DNA of 46,469 bases from Bacteroidaceae bacterium (GCA_017540585.1 JAFYAT010000102.1:111221-157689), one strand, 5' to 3'; shown: positions 16,011 to 24,433, counted from the stretch's first letter. Notes: generated from the sequence alone by a model not told the origin. Numbers and translations: made by a program.

Positions 16011-17156
16011 ATGAAGCGATTATTCTTATTCATCATACTTGCAACGGCACAAATAGTATGTCTTGCACAGACAAATCCAAAGATTGAAAGTCTCTATGCC
16101 TATCTCAAGGCAAAAGGAGTTGTTAAGTCATATACACTTCGCAACACCGAAAGTGGTGGATTGCGCAAAAGTTTTAACGCATTCTTTCAATTATACCATG
16201 ATAGTCCTAAGCCAATATTGTTCAACGGCAAGGAAGTTGACCATAAAACGGACAGTATAACACGAGCAAGATGGGCACAATACAGAGATGCTTACAATCA
16301 GATTCGCCAGACGCTTGCAGATTTATTGGACGAGGCCGCTGAGAGCTACAGCTATGAGTACCACCAGAATGGAGCAGATACCATTACGACAACAATTGCA
16401 CTCAAGAATAAATCCAACAGCAACGAGACAATCCGCAAATTCAAGAGTCCACAAAGCAACGTGAATGAGGTATTTTTCGCACCTGAATATATCAGTTTCC
16501 ATTACAAGAACAGCCCTTCTTATTCTTCCAAAAACCAAGACAGACTCTGTGGCTATAGTAATTTAAGATACGATGGAATCGTTGACACTTCAGTTCATGC
16601 AACCAAGGACTTTGACATAATCAAATTCAGAAAGGCAATTGCGCCAATTCTCAAGGACAAATCCATCAAAAGCCGTACTATGACATGCAAACATGACCCA
16701 GACTTTGACTTAGGCGATTATAACATCAACAATGCTATAGAATACGGAAAAGGATTTCAAATGTGGTCAAAGACAGAAGACTCTCCTGGCGGAGAAAGCA
16801 ACTACACAATATACAAAATAACGAACGAGAGCAAGGCAAAGGATGTTCTTCACCAGATAATGGAGTGCGCACGCAAGCACATTGCCGAGAACCCGAACGA
16901 AGCGTATTCAATCTGTTCGGACGAATATTATGGCACGGCAGTAACGAAAATATTTTGTGGAGCAAATCACTACGACGAAGAAATCCAATGCTCAGCACAC
17001 GAGAAATACAGCATAGACATCATGACCTACATGGACAAAAATGGATTCTACATTCTCATAAACACTAACAAGGGCGAAAATTGTCTTCCACACGAGTGGA
17101 AGAAACTCAAGTCATTCATCAACGACAAGAAGGTCTATTATGACGACGACCTTTGA
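16011..17156 (+). CDS. Secreted protein of sigma unit A, unknown function
   Basis: 381 residues with signal peptide (MKRLFLFIILATAQIVCLAQ). No lipobox or further membrane span. No family recognised with confidence; it resembles uncharacterised Bacteroidales secreted proteins found next to sigma/anti-sigma pairs. The C-terminus (HEWKKLKSFINDKKVYYDDD) may correspond to WMNIKTLYNDKVKWEKG in the protein of unit B, suggesting distant homology. Separated from the anti-sigma gene by a 232-base spacer with two GTTAAC arrays, and closed by a strong terminator. Confidence 0.65.
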   Translation: MKRLFLFIILATAQIVCLAQTNPKIESLYAYLKAKGVVKSYTLRNTESGGLRKSFNAFFQLYHDSPKPILFNGKEVDHKTDSITRARWAQYRDAYNQIRQTLADLLDEAAESYSYEYHQNGADTITTTIALKNKSNSNETIRKFKSPQSNVNEVFFAPEYISFHYKNSPSYSSKNQDRLCGYSNLRYDGIVDTSVHATKDFDIIKFRKAIAPILKDKSIKSRTMTCKHDPDFDLGDYNINNAIEYGKGFQMWSKTEDSPGGESNYTIYKITNESKAKDVLHQIMECARKHIAENPNEAYSICSDEYYGTAVTKIFCGANHYDEEIQCSAHEKYSIDIMTYMDKNGFYILINTNKGENCLPHEWKKLKSFINDKKVYYDDDL

Positions 17157-17232
17157 TTTTCTCTCATCGTGATACAATATTTTCACAACCTATCCAGTTC
17201 GGGATAGAAACCGTTTGTCCTTATAACAAGTG

Positions 17233-17275
17233 CATAAAGAGAAAGGCGCAGGTCGCCTTTCTCTTTATGTTTTTT
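17233..17275 (+). terminator. Terminator after secreted protein A
   Basis: Perfect 16-base stem (17233-17248 with 17254-17269), loop CAGGT, then a run of six T. Stem contains GAGAAAGGCG/CGCCTTTCTC. Confidence 0.95.
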
Positions 17276-17333
17276 AGCAGCTAACAACATTGCCCATACG
17301 TATGACAAAGCAGGATAAAGGCTGGTACGGAAA

Positions 17334-17610
17334 CACCTGAAAGCGGCTGGCATATCTGCTATCTGCGATTAGCAAATACGGCAGAAGGCGTAATAAAATC
17401 TGATGATGGTGGTAAATTCTTTCATTTACCACGATAAATTTATTGTCTGTTCACGATAAATTCTTAAAATTGCATACTAATTTATTAAAATCACTCAGTG
17501 ATTTTGTAAAATCAGTGTGTGATTTTAATAAATCACTGAGTGAATTTAATAATTTATCGGCATCAAGAGGTTAATTTATCTCGGCAAAACGAAAAAGTTA
17601 CGGGCAACAA
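17334..17610 (-). repeat. ~280-base array element, copy 2 (inverted)
   Basis: Reverse-complement copy of the element at 4447-4745. Read on the minus strand it has the same ordered units (for example GATAAATTAACCTCTTGATG then CC, and TTCTGCCGTATTTGCTAATC then GC). Where copy 1 has three units at 4605-4670, this copy has two, so it is one 22-base unit shorter. Its central palindrome is imperfect. Fills the spacer between the terminator at 17275 and the HU-like gene. Confidence 0.75.
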
Positions 17611-17651
17611 CGAGAAAATTCACCGCCTATGCCAGAATCATTCATAAGGAT

Positions 17652-18293
17652 ATGACACAGTACATAAAGACGGAAATGCCGAACTTTCAGGAGGAAGGGA
17701 CAAAGAGGTGTTGCTATCGTGTGGCATCACGAGGCGTGATTGAGCAGGACGAGCTGCTCGAACAGATGTGCCGTTACGGACGGTCGGGCATAACCGTGGG
17801 TGCGGCAAAGGCGGTGCTCATACAGTTGGCGGAGGTCATGCAGTATTACCTTGCCAATGGTCACAGCGTGAGGCTTGACGACATCGGCAGCTTCAGCCTC
17901 TCACTCGGACTGAAGGAAGGAAGGGAGAGCGAGGAACTGGACGGCGACGATGCCAAGCGCAATGCACGAAGCTTACACGTGAAGGGAGTCAACTTCCGTG
18001 CCAACAAGCAGTTCCTGCGTGACATCAACCGTGCCTGCAAGCTCGAACTGGGCGGCACATCACGCATGAACCGCTCGCCTTTCAGCAAGGAAGAGCGCAT
18101 CAGCAAGGCTGTGGAGCACATCAAGACTCACAGCTACATGCGTGTGGACGATTATGTATCGCTCACACGGTTGCCAAAGTCCACCGCCACTCGCGAACTC
18201 CATGACTATGCGCACAGCGACGGCGCCCTGTTCGTAGCAAAGGGAAGACGGGCAGCGCTGGTGTATGTGCTTGCTCAGCCGCAACATGAATAA
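17652..18293 (+). CDS. HU-family DNA-binding protein with C-terminal extension
   Basis: 213 residues. Residues about 1-125 resemble the Bacteroidetes HU-like (HU-HIG) domain: QLAEVMQYYLANGHSVRLDD then IGSFSLSLGLKEG, and GVNFRANKQFLRDIN. The C-terminal part (about 135-213: SKEERISKAVEHIKTHSYMR, then VSLTRLPKSTATRELHDYA and the GALFVAKGRRAALVYV end) reads like a winged-helix fold, so this is a two-domain DNA-binding protein. Likely nucleoid or regulatory. Gene stands alone between repeat-rich spacers. Confidence 0.8.
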   Translation: MTQYIKTEMPNFQEEGTKRCCYRVASRGVIEQDELLEQMCRYGRSGITVGAAKAVLIQLAEVMQYYLANGHSVRLDDIGSFSLSLGLKEGRESEELDGDDAKRNARSLHVKGVNFRANKQFLRDINRACKLELGGTSRMNRSPFSKEERISKAVEHIKTHSYMRVDDYVSLTRLPKSTATRELHDYAHSDGALFVAKGRRAALVYVLAQPQHE

Positions 18294-18306
18294 TCGGATA
18301 TTATTG

Positions 18307-18391
18307 GGGGCACGAATTATCACCAATTATTCACGAATTTTCATTAAATATTTATGTTAATTCGTGGTTAATTAATGATAATTCGTGCCCC
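18307..18391. repeat. CACGAATT dyad array (10-11-base period)
   Basis: Outer arms GGGGCACGAATTATCA (18307-18322) and TGATAATTCGTGCCCC (18376-18391) pair perfectly over 16 bases. The interior reads as 10-11-base units (GCACGAATTAT, CACCAATTATT, CACGAATTTT, CATTAAATATT, TATGTTAATTC, GTGGTTAATTA). Lies between two convergent genes and could serve as a bidirectional transcript-end structure. Confidence 0.7.
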
Positions 18392-18418
18392 AAAATCAGC
18401 ACCAACAGTGCAAAAACA

Positions 18419-18456
18419 TTTAACGGCCGTTTAACGCTTGTTAAACGACCGTTAAA
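18419..18456 (-). terminator. TTTAACG hairpin, copy 2; likely terminator
   Basis: 17-base stem with one mismatch (18419-18435 with 18440-18456) and loop GCTT, immediately after the stop of the minus-strand gene ending at 18459. The minus strand continues TGTTTTTG, consistent with termination. Same design as 4781-4818. Confidence 0.7.
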
Positions 18457-18458
18457 TA

Positions 18459-19445
18459 TTATTTATGTGCTCTGAAACCTAAGCAGGCAAGGGAGAAGAG
18501 TCCGAGCAGAGGAACCAAGGCTGTCTGAAGTGCAAAGACGATGAATACGAAGGTCTCTGCATTCACACTTGCCACGCCATATAGGATGAGGATAGTCTTG
18601 ACAGAGAAATGCCAAGGCCCTGCACCATTAGGCGTAGGAACGATGACAGATATGCTCCCGACCACGAAACTGACGATTGCGACCGTGAATCCAAGGTCGG
18701 CAGAGAAGTCAAAACAATAAAATGCAATCCAGAAATGAAGGAAATAGCTTACCCATATCATCACAGAATTGAAAGCATACAACCACTTGTTCTTCACTCC
18801 AGAGAGCGACAAGAAACCTTCCTTCACATTTGCCATAGCCGCTTTGAGGCGAGCAAGGAACGTGAAACGACGGAATGCAATCCAAAAGAAAACGCAAGTG
18901 ACTATAAGACAAAGAACAGTAACAATGTAGCCCATTGCTGTGAAGCTGTGAAGCTTGTCCATCACATTTGTTCCTGTCTTGTCAAAGAATATGTCAAAAG
19001 CATGAACCTGAAAGACAATGACGAGTGCAATCATCACAAGCATGATGACCGAATCGACTATTCGCTCAGAGAGTACAGTACCCAATGCCTTTGAAAAGTT
19101 CACGTCATCGTATCTCTTCAGCACTCCACAACGTGTGAACTCACCACTACGAGGAATGATGAGACTGCTTGCATACGATATGAACACACCATGAATGCAA
19201 TCCATCACACTCGGATGCTCACCAAGCGGTTCGAGACTCTGCTTCCATCGCAATCCACGGAACACCTGAGCCAGCACACCAAAGACCATCGAGAATGCCA
19301 TCCATCCCCAATCCATGTCCTCGGCTATGGTCTCGCCAAGCTTCGAGAAATCGTACTCCCTGTACATCCAATAGAGTATTCCTCCTCCAAGGATGAACGG
19401 AAGCAGCACGTTAAAGGTTGCCTTGATATATTTATTGTATTTCAT
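18459..19445 (-). CDS. Flippase-like membrane protein (LPG synthase TM family)
   Basis: 328 residues, almost entirely hydrophobic, with about eight predicted membrane segments. Resembles the lysylphosphatidylglycerol synthase transmembrane / UPF0104 family: FRGLRWKQSLEPLG, SLIIPRSGEFTRCGVLKRYD near residues 94-113, and PTPNGAGPWHFSVKTIL near the C-terminus. Family members act as lipid flippases or synthase membrane domains; no soluble synthase domain is present, so a flippase-like role is inferred. Divergent from rsmA. Confidence 0.88.
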   Translation of the reverse strand: MKYNKYIKATFNVLLPFILGGGILYWMYREYDFSKLGETIAEDMDWGWMAFSMVFGVLAQVFRGLRWKQSLEPLGEHPSVMDCIHGVFISYASSLIIPRSGEFTRCGVLKRYDDVNFSKALGTVLSERIVDSVIMLVMIALVIVFQVHAFDIFFDKTGTNVMDKLHSFTAMGYIVTVLCLIVTCVFFWIAFRRFTFLARLKAAMANVKEGFLSLSGVKNKWLYAFNSVMIWVSYFLHFWIAFYCFDFSADLGFTVAIVSFVVGSISVIVPTPNGAGPWHFSVKTILILYGVASVNAETFVFIVFALQTALVPLLGLFSLACLGFRAHK

Positions 19446-19502
19446 CTGTGGTTCTGTTCAATGTTGTAAGTTAGATGCTATCCTAAGTAAAAGCGGCAAA
19501 AA

Positions 19503-19534
19503 TTTGTTTTTTCACTCACTTAGTCGTATCTTTG
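19503..19534 (+). promoter_or_regulatory. Promoter of rsmA-lpxB
   Basis: TTTG at 19503-19506, 20-base spacer, TATCTTTG at 19527-19534: a full match to the Bacteroides -33/-7 pattern, 36 bases before the rsmA ATG. Confidence 0.75.
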
Positions 19535-19538
19535 CGTG

Positions 19539-19569
19539 CAAAGTTACAAAAAAAATAAGAGGTAGCAAC
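19539..19569 (-). promoter_or_regulatory. Promoter of the flippase-like gene
   Basis: Minus strand: GTTG (19566-19569), 19-base spacer, TAACTTTG (19539-19546). The -7 is perfect, the -33 is one base off. Its -33 part lies within the first bases of the rsmA reading region, so the two divergent promoters are tightly packed. Confidence 0.55.
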
Positions 19570-19570
19570 A

Positions 19571-20350
19571 ATGCCAGCAGTAAAACCAAAGAAATTCCTT
19601 GGCCAACACTTCCTTACGGACTTAAAGGTGGCCAGCAATATAGCCGACACAGTGGATGCATGTCCAGACATCCCTGTCCTTGAGGTAGGTCCGGGTATGG
19701 GTGTGCTCACGCAATACATACTGAAGAAGGACAGACCATTCAAGGTAGTCGAGATTGACCGCGAATCTGTGCCATATCTTCAGGAGCATTTCCCAGAGCT
19801 TGGCGACAACATCATTGAGGCAGACTTCCTTCAACTCGACCTCAACACGGTGTTTGACGGCAAGCCTTTCGTACTCACAGGCAACTATCCTTACAATATC
19901 TCTTCTCAGATATTCTTCAAGATGGTGGAGCACAAGGAACTTATACCTTGCTGCACAGGTATGATACAGAAGGAGGTGGCTGAGCGTATGGCAGCCAAGC
20001 CGGGCAGCAAGACATACGGAGTGCTTAGCGTACTCATTCAGGCGTGGTACGACGTAGAGTATCTCTTCACGGTACACGAGAACGTATTCAACCCACCACC
20101 AAAGGTGAAGAGCGCAGTCATACGACTCACACGCAACAAGAAAGAGAACCTGGGATGTGACGAAGCCCTCTTCCGCCGAATAGTCAAGACTGTTTTCACC
20201 ATGCGACGCAAGATGATGCGCAACGGCATGAAGCAGATTGTCGGCAAGGACTCCCCACTCCTCAATGACCCAATATTCAATCTACGTCCAGAACAACTGT
20301 CCGTAGAAGATTTCATTAACCTTACCAATAGAGTAAAAGAAGCATTATGA
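19571..20350 (+). CDS. rsmA: 16S rRNA dimethyladenosine transferase
   Basis: Dimethylates two adjacent adenines near the 3' end of 16S rRNA. 259 residues, normal length: N-terminal KKFLGQHFLTD, SAM-binding LEVGPGMGVLTQYILK, and the catalytic NYPYNIS motif. The stop overlaps the lpxB start (ATGA at 20347-20350). Own promoter just upstream. Confidence 0.97.
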   Translation: MPAVKPKKFLGQHFLTDLKVASNIADTVDACPDIPVLEVGPGMGVLTQYILKKDRPFKVVEIDRESVPYLQEHFPELGDNIIEADFLQLDLNTVFDGKPFVLTGNYPYNISSQIFFKMVEHKELIPCCTGMIQKEVAERMAAKPGSKTYGVLSVLIQAWYDVEYLFTVHENVFNPPPKVKSAVIRLTRNKKENLGCDEALFRRIVKTVFTMRRKMMRNGMKQIVGKDSPLLNDPIFNLRPEQLSVEDFINLTNRVKEAL

Positions 20351-21525
20351 AATATTACCTCATAGTGGGCGAAGCATCTGGCGACCTTCATGCGTCTAAC
20401 CTCATGGCTGAGATAAAGAAGGAAGACACCGAAGCCGAGTTCCGATTCTTCGGAGGCGACAAAATGCAGGCCGTAGGTGGTACATTAGTAAAGCACTACA
20501 AGGAACTCGCATACATGGGATGGATTCCTGTACTCCTGCACCTCCCACAGATTCTCAAGGGAAGGAGCGAATGTAAGGCAGACATCCTCAAGTGGCAACC
20601 AGATGTCCTCATACTTGTTGACTACCCAGGCTTTAACCTCAGCATAGCCGAATGGTTCAACAAGGTACGCAAGAGCAAAGGACTCAAGACAAAGATATAC
20701 TATTACATAAGTCCTAAGATATGGGCATGGAAGGAACACCGCATCGAGAATATCAAGCGTGACATTGACGAGGTATTCTCCATCCTTCCTTTTGAAGTAG
20801 AATGGTACAAGAAGCGTGGCTACAATGTCCGCTACGTTGGCAACCCATGCGTGGATGCAGTAGAGAAATATTTCAGCGAGGAGCATGAGCCATGTCCTCA
20901 ACTTGAGGAAGTGAAGGAGAAGGCCAAGTTCGGCTTGATAGCTATCCTTGCAGGCTCACGCAAACAGGAAATAAAGGACAATCTGTGCATGATGATTCAG
21001 GCAGCACGACGCTTTGAGGGTTACAAGCCAGTCATAGCAGGAGCACCAAACATCGAGGAATCATACTACCGCAAGTTCCTGCCAGAGGAGCACAAGAATG
21101 TAGCAATCATATACGACAGGACCTACGACATCCTCAAGGAGTCTGTAGCAGCACTCGTCACATCAGGCACAGCAACACTTGAGGCAGCCATCATCCGCAC
21201 TCCACAGGTGGTATGCTACCGCCTCCCAATGGGTGCAATCTATAGCTTCATCCGTCCGTTCCTCCTCAACATCAAATACATTTCACTTGTAAATCTGGTT
21301 GCAGGCAAGCGAGTTGTACACGAGCTTGTGGCAGACGAAGCCACAATGCAGAACACCGGCAACAAGCTTCTGCTCATCATGCCACGAGGTATAGCACGTG
21401 AGAAAATGCTCCGCGAATACGAAATGGTCAACCAGAAGCTCGGTGGTGCTGGCGCATCCGCAAAAGCTGCCAAGATGATGGTGGAACTGCTGAGGAATGA
21501 GAAACGAGCAATTAGTAATGAATAA
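20347..21525 (+). CDS. lpxB: Lipid-A-disaccharide synthase
   Basis: GT19 glycosyltransferase that joins lipid X and UDP-2,3-diacylglucosamine in lipid A synthesis, at the inner membrane. 392 residues: N-terminal VGEASGDLHASNLM, YISPKIWAWKEHRIENIKRD, LAGSRKQEIKDN and SGTATLEAAI. Translationally coupled to rsmA. The final residues RNEKRAISNE are encoded by a 7-base repeat array (21492-21526), so the tail is probably not family sequence. Confidence 0.96.
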   Translation: MKYYLIVGEASGDLHASNLMAEIKKEDTEAEFRFFGGDKMQAVGGTLVKHYKELAYMGWIPVLLHLPQILKGRSECKADILKWQPDVLILVDYPGFNLSIAEWFNKVRKSKGLKTKIYYYISPKIWAWKEHRIENIKRDIDEVFSILPFEVEWYKKRGYNVRYVGNPCVDAVEKYFSEEHEPCPQLEEVKEKAKFGLIAILAGSRKQEIKDNLCMMIQAARRFEGYKPVIAGAPNIEESYYRKFLPEEHKNVAIIYDRTYDILKESVAALVTSGTATLEAAIIRTPQVVCYRLPMGAIYSFIRPFLLNIKYISLVNLVAGKRVVHELVADEATMQNTGNKLLLIMPRGIAREKMLREYEMVNQKLGGAGASAKAAKMMVELLRNEKRAISNE

Positions 21526-21526
21526 T
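21492..21526. repeat. 7-base array over the lpxB 3' end
   Basis: Units GAGGAAT, GAGAAAC, GAGCAAT, TAGTAAT, GAATAAT in exact tandem; the lpxB stop is in the last unit. Confidence 0.6.
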
Positions 21527-21528
21527 AC

Positions 21529-21562
21529 AATAGGCAAGTTCACAGTCGTGAGCTTGCCTATT
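21529..21562. terminator. Hairpin between convergent lpxB and secreted protein B
   Basis: AATAGGCAAG (21529-21538) pairs with CTTGCCTATT (21553-21562), extended inward by a U-G pair and four further pairs around loop AGTC. No long U-run on the plus strand; may act for both genes. Confidence 0.6.
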
Positions 21563-21577
21563 ACTATTATAAAAGGG

Positions 21578-22699
21578 TTATGGTTCAAGTCCTTTCTCCC
21601 ACTTCACCTTATCATTATACAGAGTCTTGATGTTCATCCACATCATCGGAATAGGATTCACATAATTATTACACTCAGCCTCAAGGATGTGAAGACCTTT
21701 CTCATCAAAGCCCAAATAAACATTATAAAACGTGTGCTTCTGAGTTTTTTCATCCCATATATAAGTGTGAGTCGCCAACAAATCTTGAGTTTGGTCAAAT
21801 TCCTCAATAGTTGCAGCAAGGTCGATAGGAGCATCTAACTGCATAGCACCAAGCACTTTTGCCTTTTCTATCATTTTATTTATAATGACAGAACAATTTG
21901 ACGGAATATCTTCCTTTGGCATCTGTATGACATAATGCTTTCCTGTGGTTTTTATTCCACCAAAAGGACCATCAAGATAATTTAATGTAGGCATTGCATC
22001 CTTTGTCTTCTTATAATCATCACTATATTCATAAGAGACATTATACGCTTTCATCTTATAGCCCTTCAATGTTTTTATATAGTCAGATACCATGCCTTTC
22101 AGTTCCGCCATATCATCAAAGGAAGCATAATACACACCAGCCTCATCAGTCTTACTCATCTTATATTCTACGGACACAGAATTGTAATATGGATCTTCTT
22201 TACTGCCCTTTTTGAAATCAAAAAGTAAATATTCACGGAATGTGCCCTCTATATCAGACATCTTCACATTTTCCTTTGGAGTAATGCCCAGCGCTATACG
22301 AACAGTATCAAGGTCTATACCCTCTCTTGAACGCACCAACACATTATACGATTTAGGAACCAAGCGATAGTAATTGTCATATAACGAACAAAACTCATTC
22401 AACACAAAACCAATTTTCTCCATTTGTTTTACGGCATCACTATCTTTTACTGATATGGGATATTCATTTCCATTAGAAGCAGAAAAAGTAAAACCATTTC
22501 TAAATGAAGCCAGAACTACAGAATATCTTTCCACCTTACCATTTATACTATATCCCCCATCACCAGCTTTATGAGCTACATTCTTAAAGGCTTTTACTAT
22601 TGCACCTCTTAAACCATTACGAACGTCCTCTTCACTCTTCACCTGTGCTGATGCAATCATTGGGAGCATCATCAACAATACATATATAATTCGTTTCAT
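21578..22699 (-). CDS. Secreted protein of sigma unit B, unknown function
   Basis: 373 residues with signal peptide (MKRIIYVLLMMLPMIASA). No recognised domain. Third gene of a sigma, anti-sigma, secreted-protein unit; only 20 bases separate it from the anti-sigma-like gene, so they share a transcript. Length, secretion and position match the protein at 16011-17156, and the C-terminal regions show a faint common pattern. Role in sensing an envelope signal or as regulon output cannot be decided. Confidence 0.65.
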   Translation of the reverse strand: MKRIIYVLLMMLPMIASAQVKSEEDVRNGLRGAIVKAFKNVAHKAGDGGYSINGKVERYSVVLASFRNGFTFSASNGNEYPISVKDSDAVKQMEKIGFVLNEFCSLYDNYYRLVPKSYNVLVRSREGIDLDTVRIALGITPKENVKMSDIEGTFREYLLFDFKKGSKEDPYYNSVSVEYKMSKTDEAGVYYASFDDMAELKGMVSDYIKTLKGYKMKAYNVSYEYSDDYKKTKDAMPTLNYLDGPFGGIKTTGKHYVIQMPKEDIPSNCSVIINKMIEKAKVLGAMQLDAPIDLAATIEEFDQTQDLLATHTYIWDEKTQKHTFYNVYLGFDEKGLHILEAECNNYVNPIPMMWMNIKTLYNDKVKWEKGLEP

Positions 22700-22719
22700 A
22701 ATAATCCTTGTTTTTTGAG

Positions 22720-23475
22720 TTAATAACCTTTTGACTCTGCCATCTCGAAGTCTTCCTTCAGCGACTCAAAGAACTCGTCGCCCGACTTCCTTATCGACTT
22801 CACGACCTCGTCAAAGCTTTCTTTTTCTATCTCTGCCAAGAGGATTGACTGGTAGTTGCGCTCATACATCTCCCTTACGGCCTCAGTATAGTCGTCGTAC
22901 TCCTCGTCATCCACTTCTGCCTTATGTGTCACGGCTTGAGCAACTGCCACGGTGTCATGCGTCAAGGTTGTCACCTTTTCCTTCCGTACTTCCGTCTGCG
23001 CCATCTCATGACGTGGCAAATCATAAATGATACGTTCCACATCCCTTACCACATTCGACGTTGTATCTGTTTCTTCCGCCACCATATCATGTTCGTCCAA
23101 GCCTCCTCCAAGGAAGCCCATTGTGTAAAGGCTGAACACGAGAACAACGGAAGCGGCAATTCCTGCCATGCTCCACCACATTGGTCGTATCTTTGGTTTG
23201 AGGGGAACACTCACCCCGCCATCACAAGTGTCACTATCGACAGGTACGGCTGGTAGAAGTTCCAAACCATTTGCCTTGCAGAACCTATCCAATTCATCCT
23301 GCGTTGGAACGTCCGGTTCCTGACCGATAACCTCAAACATTGAGCGATAGACCTCCAAGTCCTCAGGTATGTCTTTCGTCTCACGGAAGTAACGTTCTAT
23401 CTCCTTCTGCTCCTCCTGACTGCTCTCGCCTTCCATATATCGGTCGAGAAGAATATGTATATCGTTTGTATTCAT
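22720..23475 (-). CDS. Anti-sigma-factor-like membrane protein (unit B)
   Basis: 251 residues. N-terminal cytoplasmic region with the DIPEDLEVYRSMF segment shared with unit A, one membrane span at about 101-119 (WSMAGIAASVVLVFSLYTM), then a periplasmic part with an acidic DDEEYDDYTEAVREMYERNY helix region. Placement between an ECF sigma gene and a secreted-protein gene supports the anti-sigma inference. A weak overall match; no known anti-sigma zinc motif seen. Confidence 0.72.
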   Translation of the reverse strand: MNTNDIHILLDRYMEGESSQEEQKEIERYFRETKDIPEDLEVYRSMFEVIGQEPDVPTQDELDRFCKANGLELLPAVPVDSDTCDGGVSVPLKPKIRPMWWSMAGIAASVVLVFSLYTMGFLGGGLDEHDMVAEETDTTSNVVRDVERIIYDLPRHEMAQTEVRKEKVTTLTHDTVAVAQAVTHKAEVDDEEYDDYTEAVREMYERNYQSILLAEIEKESFDEVVKSIRKSGDEFFESLKEDFEMAESKGY

Positions 23476-23519
23476 ATTTCAAATCTATTATTTCAAATTT
23501 ATGCCTCCGCTGCTTTAGT

Positions 23520-23535
23520 TCGGGACGCATAAATT
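23520..23535 (+). other. 16-base motif shared with unit A
   Basis: TCGGGACGCATAAATT, one base different from 15892-15907. It lies in the spacer between the sigma and anti-sigma genes of unit B, flanked by AAATTTATGC and GCATAAATT, which can pair. Confidence 0.4.
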
Positions 23536-23554
23536 ATAAATTTGACATTTGAGA

Positions 23555-24064
23555 TTAGTTTCCTCTCTTTTTAAGTGCAAGAAGTAGGTTCTTTCTCGCC
23601 TTGCAAAGAGTTGTTCGTACCGTTGTCTCACTTATTCCCAGCATTTCGGCTATGTCGGCATTCTCAAGTCCGTCTTGCTGACTCATCCTCAGTATCGTCA
23701 TTTGCGATGCAGGCAATCCGTTGACGGTATCTGCAAGCCACCCTCGGTCCTCGTCCTCCTCCATCATCATCTGTGCATCCCGATTCGAGACATGTTGCAG
23801 TTCTTCGTCAATTTCCACGGTCAGGAACGACCTCTTACGCAACTTCGACACACATAGATTTTTGCAAATAGCGATGGCAAGAGCATCCACAGACCTATAC
23901 TGCGAAAGCCGTTCCCTTATCACCCATAGCTTCAAGAGCGTGTCCTGCGTATTGTCCTCTGCCTCGTCCTCATCCTTGAGGAAGCGAAGACTCTGGGCAT
24001 AGATGTCACGCCGAAGCCTATGAGCCAGTATGTTAAACGTTTCTTTATCCATCGTATTTACCAT
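23555..24064 (-). CDS. ECF-type RNA polymerase sigma factor (unit B)
   Basis: 169 residues. Region 2: FLKDEDEAEDNTQDTLLKLW and the following VDALAIAICKNLCVSKLRKR; region 4: LPASQMTILRMSQQDGLEN, helix-turn-helix DIAEMLGISETTVRTTLCKA. The start could be MVNTMDKE (24064) or the internal ATG at 24052 (MDKETFN). Separated from its anti-sigma gene by 79 bases. An ECF-like promoter lies upstream, suggesting autoregulation. Confidence 0.92.
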   Translation of the reverse strand: MVNTMDKETFNILAHRLRRDIYAQSLRFLKDEDEAEDNTQDTLLKLWVIRERLSQYRSVDALAIAICKNLCVSKLRKRSFLTVEIDEELQHVSNRDAQMMMEEDEDRGWLADTVNGLPASQMTILRMSQQDGLENADIAEMLGISETTVRTTLCKARKNLLLALKKRGN

Positions 24065-24123
24065 TTATTTTATGTGTATCCATGACCAAAAGTCTTTCAT
24101 TTTTCGAGGTCATTCACTCTAAA

Positions 24124-24149
24124 GACGCAAAAGGCAGGTTATTGTTCCC
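24124..24149 (-). promoter_or_regulatory. Candidate ECF-type promoter of sigma unit B
   Basis: Minus strand: GGGAAC (24144-24149), 16-base spacer, CGTC (24124-24127), about 60 bases before the sigma ATG. This is the general ECF pattern (-35 GGAAC, -10 CGTC) and suggests self-activation. One instance only; unit A has no equally good match. Confidence 0.4.
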
Positions 24150-24284
24150 TCCCAAACCAAGTTTTTTTCATATAATTTGCTTTTTCATGCAAAATACCAT
24201 CCTACAATCAAGTCAGGAGCTGCATAAGTCATGGCAAAAGCTAAGTCTGCAAGAACTAAAAATTCATATCAGCGAGAACAAAAA

Positions 24285-24324
24285 AACTTAAGAACCTGAG
24301 AACTTAAAAACTCACAAACTTAAA
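24285..24324. repeat. 8-base tandem array, 5 units
   Basis: AACTTAAG, AACCTGAG, AACTTAAA, AACTCACA, AACTTAAA, gap-free. Same unit family as the cdsA and ispH leaders, but here between the sigma gene B leader and the tRNA-Gln terminator. The rest of 24065-24284 shows no gene. Confidence 0.7.
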
Positions 24325-24356
24325 CAAAAAAGAGCCTTGAACTATGTTCAAGACTC
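24325..24356 (-). terminator. Terminator of tRNA-Gln copy 2
   Basis: Minus strand GAGTCTTGAAC / GTTCAAGGCTC (11 pairs including one G-U), loop ATA, then TTTTTT. It follows the tRNA 3' end by six bases. Confidence 0.9.
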
Positions 24357-24362
24357 TCTTCG

Positions 24363-24433
24363 TTGGGCTACCCGGATTCGAACCAGGACAAACAGGACCA
24401 GAATCTGTTGTACTACCCTTATACTATAGCCCA
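24363..24433 (-). tRNA. tRNA-Gln (CTG), downstream copy
   Basis: 71-base cloverleaf on the minus strand: 7-pair acceptor TGGGCTA/TAGCCCA, D arm GTAT..GTAC, anticodon loop TTCTGGT (anticodon CTG), T loop TTCGAAT. Discriminator A; no CCA encoded. The last anticodon-stem pair (31-39) is A-C. Identical in sequence to the copy at 24479-24549. Confidence 0.93.
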
